NCBI GenBank assembly: GCA_966250015.1
Contig: CBINFS010000026.1
Location: 1-52,115, forward strand
Origin: CBINFS01 sp966250015
Lineage (GTDB): Bacteria; Bacteroidota; Rhodothermia; Rhodothermales; DASSAV01
DNA length: 52,115 bases
Reading direction: 5' to 3'
Below, one piece after another: positions 16,503 to 24,116 of the stretch (its first letter is position 1; each line of letters begins with the position of its first letter). The notes under the pieces are model-generated. The model had not been told where the DNA came from, made no database searches, and worked only from the letters and a program-made list of their open reading frames with translations. Made by a program: the position numbers and the translations under genes.

Positions 16503-17741
16503 ATGTCGGAGAATCAGCACGGCGATCAGCCGAACGTAAAAACAAACGGACTACCCGGAACGAAAAAGCCCACCCTGCCACCCGGGGTGAGGCCGGCCGG
16601 GCCAAAGACCATCTCACCTCCGAAAGCCGCTCCTGTCAAGCCCGGTGCTCCTCCGGCTCGGCCGGCCGCTTTGCCGACGAATGGATCCGGGAAACCGGCT
16701 GCGATCCCCGTAAAACCGGCAATCAAGGAAAACGGTGCTCCGACGGCGCTTACGCGCAAAGACTTTATGTCGGATTCCGACGTTCGGTGGTGCCCCGGCT
16801 GCGGTGACTACGCCATCCTGGCCACGCTTCAGCGCCTCATGCCTGAGCTGGGCGTCAAGAGGGAAAACCAGGTATTCGTGAGCGGCATCGGCTGCTCGAG
16901 CCGCTTCCCTTACTACATGAACACATATGGCCTCCATTCAATCCACGGCCGTGCCCCCGCCATCGCGACCGGGTTGAAGGTCAGCCGTCCGGAGCTCGAC
17001 GTCTGGATCATCACGGGCGACGGCGACCTGCTCTCGATCGGGGGCAACCACCTGATCCACCTCATGCGCCGGAACGTGGACGTCCAGCTCTTGCTGTTCA
17101 ACAACCAGATCTACGGACTGACGAAAGGCCAGTACAGCCCGACCTCCGAGACGGGGAAGGTCACGAAGAGCACGCCCTATGGGTCGGTCGACCACCCGTT
17201 CAATCCGCTGAGTGTGGCCCTGGGCGCCGACGCCTCCTTCGTAGCCCGGACGATGGACCGCGACCCGAAACACCTTCACTACATCCTCAAGCGTTCGTAC
17301 GAGCACAAGGGGTCGTCGTTCGTCGAGATCTACCAGAACTGCGTGATCTTCAACGACGGCGCCTTCTTCGAGTACACGGAGAAGGAAACCAAGATGGAGC
17401 GTGCGATCTTCGTCGAGCACGGCAAACCTGCCGTCTTCGACGGCAGCAAAAAGGGCATCCGCCTGAATGGCCTGCAGCTCGAGGTCATCGATCTCCAGAA
17501 CGGGGAGTGGTCGGTGAATGACTGCATCGTCTACGACGAGACGAGCCGCGAGATGGCCGAGATTTTCGCCCGGTGCTTCTGGCAGGAAGACCTCCCGCGT
17601 CCGTTTGGCGTCATCTACCGCGAAGACCGGCCCACGTACGAGGCGTCCGTGCAGGCGCAGATCGACGCGATCACACAAAAACGGGGCAAGGGCAATCTCG
17701 AAAAGCTCCTCGTCTCAGGGGATACCTGGGTGATCGAGTAG
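16503..17741 (+). CDS. korB: 2-oxoacid:ferredoxin oxidoreductase, beta subunit with long N-terminal extension
   Basis: Carries the thiamine pyrophosphate site and the iron-sulfur cluster of the enzyme. The core begins with WCPGCGDYAI (Cys97 and Cys100), followed by SGIGCSSRFPYY and the TPP/Mg motif GDGDLLSIGGNHL...NNQIYGLTKGQ. The C-terminal third contains further family sequence to residue 412. Residues 1 to about 84 are unusual: a low-complexity Pro/Ala/Lys/Gly segment (for example LPPGVRPAGPKTISPPKAAP) not found in typical 280-350-residue beta subunits. No methionine between residue 2 and the core gives a clean shorter start except Met89 (KDFMSDSDVRWCPGCG). The base composition of the extension looks coding, but a start near Met89 cannot be excluded. 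Confidence 0.92.
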   Translation: MSENQHGDQPNVKTNGLPGTKKPTLPPGVRPAGPKTISPPKAAPVKPGAPPARPAALPTNGSGKPAAIPVKPAIKENGAPTALTRKDFMSDSDVRWCPGCGDYAILATLQRLMPELGVKRENQVFVSGIGCSSRFPYYMNTYGLHSIHGRAPAIATGLKVSRPELDVWIITGDGDLLSIGGNHLIHLMRRNVDVQLLLFNNQIYGLTKGQYSPTSETGKVTKSTPYGSVDHPFNPLSVALGADASFVARTMDRDPKHLHYILKRSYEHKGSSFVEIYQNCVIFNDGAFFEYTEKETKMERAIFVEHGKPAVFDGSKKGIRLNGLQLEVIDLQNGEWSVNDCIVYDETSREMAEIFARCFWQEDLPRPFGVIYREDRPTYEASVQAQIDAITQKRGKGNLEKLLVSGDTWVIE

Positions 17742-17770
17742 ATCGGCCAAATATCGACCGTACAAATTGG

Positions 17771-17809
17771 CCCGTGTCTCGGCTCCCGGAGGCGAGACAC
17801 GGGTTTTTT
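17771..17809 (+). terminator. Intrinsic terminator after korB
   Basis: An 11-bp perfect stem, CCCGTGTCTCG (17771-17781) with CGAGACACGGG (17793-17803), closes an 11-nt loop and is followed by six T (17804-17809). It lies 30 nt after the korB stop. The convergent GH13 gene ends 17 nt further on. Read on the other strand the hairpin lacks a good T-run, so it is mainly unidirectional. Confidence 0.93.
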
Positions 17810-17825
17810 GCTTGGGAAATGCCCA

Positions 17826-19421
17826 TTATTCCTGCAACACGATGATGACGCCTTCGTCTTCGCGAAGCTGAAGCGAACGGGCTACGTCCTCTTCCCGGTC
17901 CAGGTGAGTATTCAAAACGATCCGCCCTTTCAGGTCGCGCAGATTGAGGGTTTGTGGCGTGTGCGTGAGGTTCAGCGAGACCAGAAATCTTCGATCCCCG
18001 CCGTCCCGGATGTAGGAGATCAGGTGCTCGTTGACGTCGAACGGCAGGTAGTCGCCGACGGAAAGCGCAGCCTCTCTGCTTCGGAGCTCGATGAGCCGTT
18101 TGTAGAGCGTCAGGATCGAATGCGGGTCGTTCTTCTGGGAGATGACGTTGCGTTCCTTGTAGTCCGAGCCCACCGGGAGCCAGGGCTTGTCGGTCGTAAA
18201 GCCTGCGTTCTCCGAATCGTCCCACTGCATGGGCGTGCGTTCGGGGTCGCGGCCGAGGCCAAGTCCGGGGACGTTGAGCTCCTGCGGGTCCTGCACCTGG
18301 TCCGGCGGGATCTCGACGTCGCGCATCCCGATCTCGTCGCCGTAGTACATCGTGGGAGTGCCGCGTAACGTGAGCAGCAGCATAGCCGCCACCCGCGCCT
18401 GGGCCGATCCTACCCGGGTTGCGATCCGGTGGTTGTCGTGGTTACCCAGCACCCAGTTCGGCCATCCGCCATCGGGAAGGGAAGCCTCGTACTCGTTGAT
18501 CGCCGCCTCGATTATCTGGGGGTTCCAGGGCAGCAAGATCAGATGGAAGTTGAAGGGTAGGTGAGCGCCCAACCCCTCTTCACCGTAATAGGCAACCAGC
18601 TTCGTGATCGGCAGGTAGATCTCTCCAATGATCACGCGCTCGTCGTATTCGTCGACCAGCTCCCGCATCATGCGAACGACAGTATGCACCTCCGGCTGAT
18701 CCGTCGAGTATGCCGGAATGACCCTGCGATACGGGCTCTGGCCTTCGCGATAATCGGGGTTCGTCGGATTGTCACGGAAGAGCTCGTCCTTGATCATGTG
18801 CCACATGACGTCCACGCGGAAACCGTCGACGCCTCGGTCCAGCCAGAACCGCATGGCATCGAGCATCGCCTGCTGGACATCGGGGTTGCGCCAGTTCAGG
18901 TCCGGCTGCTCTTTCAGGAAAGCGTGGTAGTAGTACTGGCCCGTGTGTTGGTCGTACTCCCAGGCTCCGCCACCAAACTCGCTGAGCCAGTTGTTCGGCG
19001 GGCCGCCGTCCGGGGCCGGATCCCGCCACAGGTACCAGTCCCGCTTCGGATTGTCGCGTGACGAACGGGATTCGATAAACCAGGGGTGCTCGCTCGACGT
19101 GTGGTTCGGCACGAAGTCGAGGAGGAGCTTGAAGCCGCGCCGGTGCGCTTCGTCGAGCAACCGGTCAAAGTCATCCATCGTCCCGAATATGGGGTGTATG
19201 CCGACGTAATCGGATACGTCGTAACCGAAGTCCGCCATCGGTGACGGAAAGATCGGAGAGATCCAAATCGCGTTGATCCCGAGCCACTCGAGGTAATCGA
19301 GCCTTCTGATGATGCCTTCTATGTCGCCGATTCCGTCCCCATTGGAGTCCATGAAGGAACGGGGATAAATCTGATAAATGATGCCACGCTGCCACCAAAG
19401 GCTTTTTTCGATGGTTAACAC
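17826..19421 (-). CDS. GH13 alpha-glucosidase / oligo-1,6-glucosidase-like
   Basis: Cytoplasmic glycoside hydrolase of 531 residues with no signal peptide. The GH13 regions are all present: DFVPNH (region I, about 102-107), DGFRVDV with nucleophile Asp204 (region II), IGEIY with acid/base Glu267 (region III) and LGNHDNH with transition-state Asp329 (region IV). QIYPRSFMDSNGDGIGD is the calcium/B-domain start typical of the oligo-1,6-glucosidase group. Val205 directly after the nucleophile is, in related enzymes, linked to acting on alpha-1,6 bonds; applying that here is inference. The gene follows the uncharacterised HTH-like gene by 26 nt and is probably cotranscribed with it. Confidence 0.93.
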   Translation of the reverse strand: MLTIEKSLWWQRGIIYQIYPRSFMDSNGDGIGDIEGIIRRLDYLEWLGINAIWISPIFPSPMADFGYDVSDYVGIHPIFGTMDDFDRLLDEAHRRGFKLLLDFVPNHTSSEHPWFIESRSSRDNPKRDWYLWRDPAPDGGPPNNWLSEFGGGAWEYDQHTGQYYYHAFLKEQPDLNWRNPDVQQAMLDAMRFWLDRGVDGFRVDVMWHMIKDELFRDNPTNPDYREGQSPYRRVIPAYSTDQPEVHTVVRMMRELVDEYDERVIIGEIYLPITKLVAYYGEEGLGAHLPFNFHLILLPWNPQIIEAAINEYEASLPDGGWPNWVLGNHDNHRIATRVGSAQARVAAMLLLTLRGTPTMYYGDEIGMRDVEIPPDQVQDPQELNVPGLGLGRDPERTPMQWDDSENAGFTTDKPWLPVGSDYKERNVISQKNDPHSILTLYKRLIELRSREAALSVGDYLPFDVNEHLISYIRDGGDRRFLVSLNLTHTPQTLNLRDLKGRIVLNTHLDREEDVARSLQLREDEGVIIVLQE

Positions 19422-19447
19422 GATACCTCTTGCGTTGAAGGAATGGG

Positions 19448-19957
19448 CTACTGGTCTTGCTGGTCGTCGCGCTGTTTATCGGCGACCAGGTCCGGGTCGT
19501 AGGCGGCGCGATCGAGCTCTTCCACGAGCCAGCTTCGGAACACTTCTGCCTCCCGTGGTTTTCCCGTCCACCTCGCCCGATTGAACATGATCAGGGCCAT
19601 CATCATGGCGTGGAACTGGCCTGCCCGGTCTCCGATTCGGTCAAACTGTTTGTGAAGCCGGTCGATCAGGTCGATGCTCTCTCTGGCCCGCTCCATGTCC
19701 CGGAAACCCAAGCGCCCTGCGAAAAACTTGGAGTAGGCGTTCATGGGGTGCATCGTAGACGTGTACAGATCGAAATATCCCGATATGAAACCCTCCTGTT
19801 GAAGCACCGAAGCGACGTAGCTCGGCCTCGAATCCGTCAGCGCGGCCAGATCCTCGATTTCGTTAACCCCCGACATGAAAAGCGATATGATCTGCTCCTT
19901 TTTGGTTGGCGGACGTGAATCCTCGTCCTCTATGCGATCTATATTCTCTGGTGTCAT
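19448..19957 (-). CDS. Uncharacterised protein with HTH-like N-terminal region
   Basis: I do not recognise a named family. The start at 19957 (MTPENIDRIEDED) is chosen over an upstream in-frame Met because a purine-rich ribosome binding site (GAGGAGAGGAGATACGGAG) sits directly before it; this gives 169 residues. The N-terminal region TKKEQIISLFMSGVNEIEDLAALTDSRPSYVASVLQQEG (about 18-56) has the spacing of a helix-turn-helix like that of sigma-factor or resolvase-type regulators. A helical region follows that is rich in Met, Arg and Phe (residues ~65-140). It precedes the GH13 gene by 26 nt, so a regulator of that gene is conceivable but unproven. Confidence 0.75.
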   Translation of the reverse strand: MTPENIDRIEDEDSRPPTKKEQIISLFMSGVNEIEDLAALTDSRPSYVASVLQQEGFISGYFDLYTSTMHPMNAYSKFFAGRLGFRDMERARESIDLIDRLHKQFDRIGDRAGQFHAMMMALIMFNRARWTGKPREAEVFRSWLVEELDRAAYDPDLVADKQRDDQQDQ

Positions 19958-20225
19958 CTCCGTATCTCCTCTCCTCAAACCTGATCGTTGGCAGGGCATC
20001 GACTACCGGACGTGTGCGAGGCTACGGACGTTTCGGCAATCGTGTGAATATGTTGCCACAGGCAGGCGATTTTCTTGAGCCTTCAGCTTCAAATGGCCTT
20101 CGGTAGGAGGAAACATAGGCCTGCCTTACTTCTTATCGGTTAACCTCTTTTTTATGGCTCTTTTCTTTGGTTGTCGCGTATTTTGGATGCAATTTTTTTC
20201 AGTCAGCGAATAGCCCGAAGGCTTT
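19958..20225. promoter_or_regulatory. Divergent region upstream of proB with an 8-bp inverted repeat
   Basis: No gene. AGGCAGGC at 20060-20067 pairs perfectly with GCCTGCCT at 20119-20126 across 51 nt that contains smaller pairings and GGAGGAAAC. It lies ~100-160 nt before proB. Further down, GGTTAACC (about 20139-20146) precedes CTCTTTTTT, which is too short a stem for a convincing terminator. A GAAGG ribosome binding site sits 6 nt before the proB start. A structured leader is possible, but no known riboswitch class was recognised. Confidence 0.35.
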
Positions 20226-21326
20226 ATGTATAAACGCGTCGTTGTCAAGCTGGGGACCAGCGTGCTCACGGCCGGAACGCAACGGTTGAACCGGGCGGCC
20301 ATGGTCAACCTCGTGCGGCAGTGCGCAAGCCTGCTTCGTGATGGGGTCGAAGTCGTCATCTGTACCTCCGGCGCCATTGCGGCCGGCCGCGAACGGCTGG
20401 GCATGACCCAGAGCCCGGCCACTGTCACGATCAAACAGATGCTCGCTGCCGTCGGCCAGAGCCGCCTGATGCAAATATGGGAAGACCTGTTCGGCATCTA
20501 TGACGTCCACGTCGGCCAGATGCTTCTCACGAGGGCTGATCTGACCGATAGGCTGCGCTTCCTCAACGCGCGCGATACCCTCCAGGCGCTGCTCGACCAT
20601 CGGATCGTGCCGATCATCAACGAGAATGACGCGGTCGCGACGGCGGAAATCAGGGTGGGCGACAACGACAACCTGTCGGCGTTCGTCGCCTTGCTCGCCG
20701 AAGCCGACCTGTTATTGCTGTTGACCGACCAGCCCGGCCTCTACACGGGCGACCCCCGCATAGAACCGGACGCGCAGCTGATCACCGAGGTGCGGAAAAT
20801 CGACGAAACGATCCGCCGCACCGCGAGCGGAAGCGTCAGCGGCCTCGGCACCGGAGGGATGCATACCAAGCTCCAAGCCGCCGACATTGCCCGCAGAGCG
20901 GGCACGGACGTGGTCATTGCCGCCGGGGATTACGACGACGTGATTACCCGCGTGGTGCGCGGCGAAACCGTAGGTACTCGTTTCCCCGCCATCGAGAACC
21001 CGCTCGAAAGCAGGAAACGGTGGATATTTGCCGGAACGATCCCGAACGGACGGGTTATTATAGACCGTGGAGCCGAAAAGGCGCTAACGCAAGCAGGCGG
21101 CAGCCTCCTCCCCGCAGGCATAACGGCGGTGGAAGGTGTCTTCGAAAGAGGGGATACGATCCACATTTACAGCGAGGATCGCCGCGAGCTCGCAAGAGGC
21201 ATCGCCCGTTACGACAGCAGCGACCTCGACCGGCTGAAAGGCTGTCGTTCCGACCAGATTGCGTCTATCCTCGGGTATGCCTTCGGACCCGTCGCCGTTC
21301 ATCGCAACGATCTCATTCTCGTATGA
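20226..21326 (+). CDS. proB: Glutamate 5-kinase
   Basis: Phosphorylates glutamate to gamma-glutamyl phosphate, the first step of proline synthesis. The 366-residue protein has the amino-acid-kinase domain starting RVVVKLGTSVLT and containing CTSGAIAAGRERLG, QMLAAVGQSRLM, INENDAVAT.....GDNDNLSAFVA and GTGGMHTKLQAA. A C-terminal PUA domain (about 275-360, from AGTIPNGRVIIDRGAEKAL) is present, as in most bacterial ProB. Proline feedback inhibition is usual for this type. Start ATG at 20226 has a GAAGG site 6 nt upstream. proA follows after 46 nt. Confidence 0.97.
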   Translation: MYKRVVVKLGTSVLTAGTQRLNRAAMVNLVRQCASLLRDGVEVVICTSGAIAAGRERLGMTQSPATVTIKQMLAAVGQSRLMQIWEDLFGIYDVHVGQMLLTRADLTDRLRFLNARDTLQALLDHRIVPIINENDAVATAEIRVGDNDNLSAFVALLAEADLLLLLTDQPGLYTGDPRIEPDAQLITEVRKIDETIRRTASGSVSGLGTGGMHTKLQAADIARRAGTDVVIAAGDYDDVITRVVRGETVGTRFPAIENPLESRKRWIFAGTIPNGRVIIDRGAEKALTQAGGSLLPAGITAVEGVFERGDTIHIYSEDRRELARGIARYDSSDLDRLKGCRSDQIASILGYAFGPVAVHRNDLILV

Positions 21327-21372
21327 GGCGTGGGAGGTATTTGCTTTCATAATAACAGCAGAAGGAGTGTAG

Positions 21373-22638
21373 ATGGTTGATCTCGAAAAAATGGGGCAAA
21401 TGGCCCGGCAGGCAAGCCGGCAGCTGGCCGTTCTGTCCACAGCCCGCAAAAACGAAGCCCTGCTGAAGATTGCCGACCGGCTCGAAGCCCGGGCGGGATA
21501 CCTGCTCGAACAAAACAGCCAGGACCTCGACGACGCGCGGCAAAAAGGCCTGTCGGAGGCGTTGATCGATCGGCTGATGCTGAATGAGAAGCGGATCGCT
21601 TCTCTGGCTGCCGACACGCGGAAAGTCGCAGAGCTGCCGGATCCGGTCGGGGAGGAGTTTGACAGCCGCGTGCTACCCAACGGGCTCCGTATATGTAAAC
21701 GCCGGATACCCATCGGGGTGATCGGGGTGATCTATGAAGCCCGGCCCAACGTGACGATCGACATTGCCGCCCTCTGCCTGAAGACCGGAAACGCAGCGAT
21801 TCTGAGGGGTGGAAGTGAGACCTTGCGCAGCAACCGGGCCATGGTTGGCGTGATCGAGTCGGCCCTCGAGGAAGTCGGTTTGCCCGGATCGGCCGTTCAG
21901 TACGTCGATAGCCCCGATCGCAGCCTCGTCACGCAGCTTCTCCGCCTCGACAAGTACGTCGACATGATCGTGCCCCGTGGTGGAGAGAGCCTGCACCGGC
22001 TGTGCCGCGAAAACGCCACGATCCCCGTCATCACCGGCGGAATAGGCATCTGCCACATCTTCGTCGACGAATCCGCCGACCTGGAGAAGGCCGTCGACGT
22101 CATCGAGAACGCGAAGGTGCAGCGGCCGAGCGTGTGCAACGCCCTCGACACGTTGCTCGTCCACCGGACTATCGCTCCGAAGCTGTTGCCCCTGGTTTCT
22201 GAACGCTTGAGCCGCAGCGGAGTGGAGCTTCGCGCCGACGAAGAAGCCCGTGCCATCCTCGAGGATAAACCCTCCGGTGCGCGCGTCGTACCCGCCGGAC
22301 CCGACGACTTCGACCAGGAATGGCTGTCGCTCATCCTCGGGGTCAAAGTGGTGGACGACGTCGACGAAGCGATCACCTTCATCCAGGACCACAGCACCGA
22401 ACACTCGGATAGCATCCTGACGAATCACTGGCAGCACGCGGAACGGTTCGTAAACGAGATAAACTCGTCTGCCGTGTACGTGAATGCCAGCACGCGCTTC
22501 ACCGACGGCGGCCAGTTTGGGCTCGGCGCGGAGGTGGCGGTCAGCACGCAAAAGCTGCACGCAAGGGGACCGATGGGGCTGGAAGAGCTGACCACCTACA
22601 AGTGGATCTGCATCGGCGACGGCCACGTCCGGGCGTGA
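21373..22638 (+). CDS. proA: Glutamate-5-semialdehyde dehydrogenase (gamma-glutamyl phosphate reductase)
   Basis: NADPH-dependent reduction of gamma-glutamyl phosphate to glutamate-5-semialdehyde, the second step of proline synthesis, probably in a complex with ProB. It has 421 residues, normal length. The aldehyde dehydrogenase fold is intact: IPIGVIGVIYEARPNVT (about 112-128), AAILRGGSE, VPRGGESL, ITGGIGICHIFVD, catalytic Cys255 in QRPSVCNA, and TRFTDGGQFGLGAEVAVSTQKLHARGP. The downstream proC is not in the window. It ends 11 nt from the convergent DUF721 gene. Confidence 0.97.
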   Translation: MVDLEKMGQMARQASRQLAVLSTARKNEALLKIADRLEARAGYLLEQNSQDLDDARQKGLSEALIDRLMLNEKRIASLAADTRKVAELPDPVGEEFDSRVLPNGLRICKRRIPIGVIGVIYEARPNVTIDIAALCLKTGNAAILRGGSETLRSNRAMVGVIESALEEVGLPGSAVQYVDSPDRSLVTQLLRLDKYVDMIVPRGGESLHRLCRENATIPVITGGIGICHIFVDESADLEKAVDVIENAKVQRPSVCNALDTLLVHRTIAPKLLPLVSERLSRSGVELRADEEARAILEDKPSGARVVPAGPDDFDQEWLSLILGVKVVDDVDEAITFIQDHSTEHSDSILTNHWQHAERFVNEINSSAVYVNASTRFTDGGQFGLGAEVAVSTQKLHARGPMGLEELTTYKWICIGDGHVRA

Positions 22639-22649
22639 TCGGGGAGGGG

Positions 22650-22943
22650 CTACCGAAATACGATCTCGGTGACCAGTTTTGCGCCCAGGTGGGCGTTCAG
22701 ACGGTTGCACCAGGCGCCCCGCTGCATGTGGAGCTCCTGTCGCCAGACCGAAGAGGTGATCTTTACGAAGAGCGTCGTGTCTTTGACCCAGGCAGAATCG
22801 GTCACGCCGTTGATCTGGGGGCCGGCCAGCTCCGCCCACGCCTCGATGATGCGCGCCTCGTCCAGCTTCTGCTGGATTCCCAGCGACTGTATTACCTCTT
22901 TCAGTATGGCGCCGAGGGGCTGTGGACCTTTGTAAATTGACAT
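22650..22943 (-). CDS. DUF721 (DciA-like) small protein
   Basis: Ninety-seven residues matching the DUF721 pattern: LGAILKEVIQSLGIQQKL...IIEAWAELAGPQI, then W.KDTTLFVKITSSVWRQELHMQR, ending in a KLVTEIVF strand. The family includes DciA, which helps load the replicative helicase, but short Bacteroidota-type members have not been tied to that role with certainty. It is divergent from the tRNA-modification gene, with their 5' ends about 70 nt apart if the GTG start at 23017 is used. Confidence 0.88.
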   Translation of the reverse strand: MSIYKGPQPLGAILKEVIQSLGIQQKLDEARIIEAWAELAGPQINGVTDSAWVKDTTLFVKITSSVWRQELHMQRGAWCNRLNAHLGAKLVTEIVFR

Positions 22944-23016
22944 CTTGACTCGATGCGGTTGGCTGCCGCATTCTAACAGGAAAATTTGCCGTGTTCTACC
23001 GGGTCATTCCAAAGTA

Positions 23017-24036
23017 GTGACTCAACTGATCAATTTCACGCAACAGCCTTTGCAACGTCCGGTGCGGGGACGTTACGCACCTTCCCCGACCGGGCTGATC
23101 CACATCGGTAACGCCCGCACGGCGCTCACCGCATGGCTATCCGCACGGTCGCAAAACGGTACGTTCATCTGGCGGCTGGAAGATCTGGACACTCCTCGAG
23201 TCGTGAAGGGCATGGCCGAAGCCGCACAGGAGGATCTGGCGTGGCTCGGACTCGATTGGGACGAAGGACCTGGCCTTCCCAACGGCCGCTACGGCCCGTA
23301 CGTCCAGTCGCAACGCTACGATCGGTACGACGAAGCCTTGCGGAAACTCTTCCAGAAGGACTTGCTGTTCCCCTGCCGCCTTTCCCGAAAGGACCTGCAA
23401 GGCGTTGCGTCTGCACCCCACGGCAACGAGCGAGTTTCGCCTTATCCCGCCTCTCTTCGTCCGGCCTGCCTCGATCCGGGATGGTTCGAGGCCTTACAAA
23501 CGGCCGAAAACCCCGAGGCGACCATTCGCTTCAAGGTGCACGACCGGCCTGTCACATTCGAGGATCGCGTTTTTGGCCGAATCGTCGAACGGGTTGACCA
23601 GACGACCGGGGACTTCGTCCTGAAGCGTCGCGACGGGTTCTACGCCTACCAGCTTGCCGTGGTCGTGGACGACCTGCTCATGGGCGTAAGTGAAGTGGTG
23701 CGCGGCGAAGACCTGCTCGGCTCGACCGCCCGACAGATCCAGTTGATCGAAGCGCTGGGAGGCAGCCCCCCGTCCTATGCTCACGTGCCCCTCGTTTTCA
23801 ATGAAAAGGGCGAGAAGCTGTCCAAACGAGACGCGGCGCTTTCACTCCGTTCGCTGCGTGAAAACGGCGTCCAACCCCAACAGCTTACCGGCTACCTCGC
23901 CTATACGCTGGGGATTCTGGATCGCCCCGTCGCCTGTGAACCCCGGGACCTCGTGCCCCTCTTCCGATGGGAGAAAATGCGACCAGAACCCTTTGTCGTT
24001 CCGAAAGATTTCCCTGATCGGGTCCGTCGCGTATAG
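23017..24036 (+). CDS. gluQRS: Glutamyl-Q tRNA(Asp) synthetase-like protein
   Basis: Short GluRS paralogue lacking the anticodon-binding domain; in the GluQ family it attaches glutamate to queuosine at position 34 of tRNA-Asp. The GTG start at 23017 gives 339 residues and puts RYAPSPTG near residue 19-26, as usual. The longer TTG-initiated frame from 22945 would almost touch the divergent DUF721 start. The class I signature YAPSPTGLIHIGNARTAL and the KLSKRD loop (KMSKS type) are present, with VVRGEDLLGSTARQ. The zinc-binding C-x-C...Y...C seen in E. coli GluQ is not visible (only one Cys at FPCRLSR), so this member probably lacks zinc. A truncated discriminating GluRS is the alternative. Confidence 0.85.
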   Translation: MTQLINFTQQPLQRPVRGRYAPSPTGLIHIGNARTALTAWLSARSQNGTFIWRLEDLDTPRVVKGMAEAAQEDLAWLGLDWDEGPGLPNGRYGPYVQSQRYDRYDEALRKLFQKDLLFPCRLSRKDLQGVASAPHGNERVSPYPASLRPACLDPGWFEALQTAENPEATIRFKVHDRPVTFEDRVFGRIVERVDQTTGDFVLKRRDGFYAYQLAVVVDDLLMGVSEVVRGEDLLGSTARQIQLIEALGGSPPSYAHVPLVFNEKGEKLSKRDAALSLRSLRENGVQPQQLTGYLAYTLGILDRPVACEPRDLVPLFRWEKMRPEPFVVPKDFPDRVRRV

Positions 24037-24116
24037 TTCTAGGCTATCTGAAAATCCCGTAGGGCGGTTCGTGTTACTTTCTGAAGGCTCGATGCGGCTC
24101 GCAACAGAGTCGGAGT

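Noticed and set aside
19958..20225. Cobalamin or other known riboswitch before proB
   Set aside because: Only an isolated CCTGCC word resembles a B12 box. The other conserved segments are missing and the region is too short.
22945..23016. Longer TTG-initiated start for the glutamyl-Q synthetase-like gene
   Set aside because: It would begin 2 nt from the divergent DUF721 start, leaving no promoter region, and adds residues absent from the family. The GTG at 23017 fits better.
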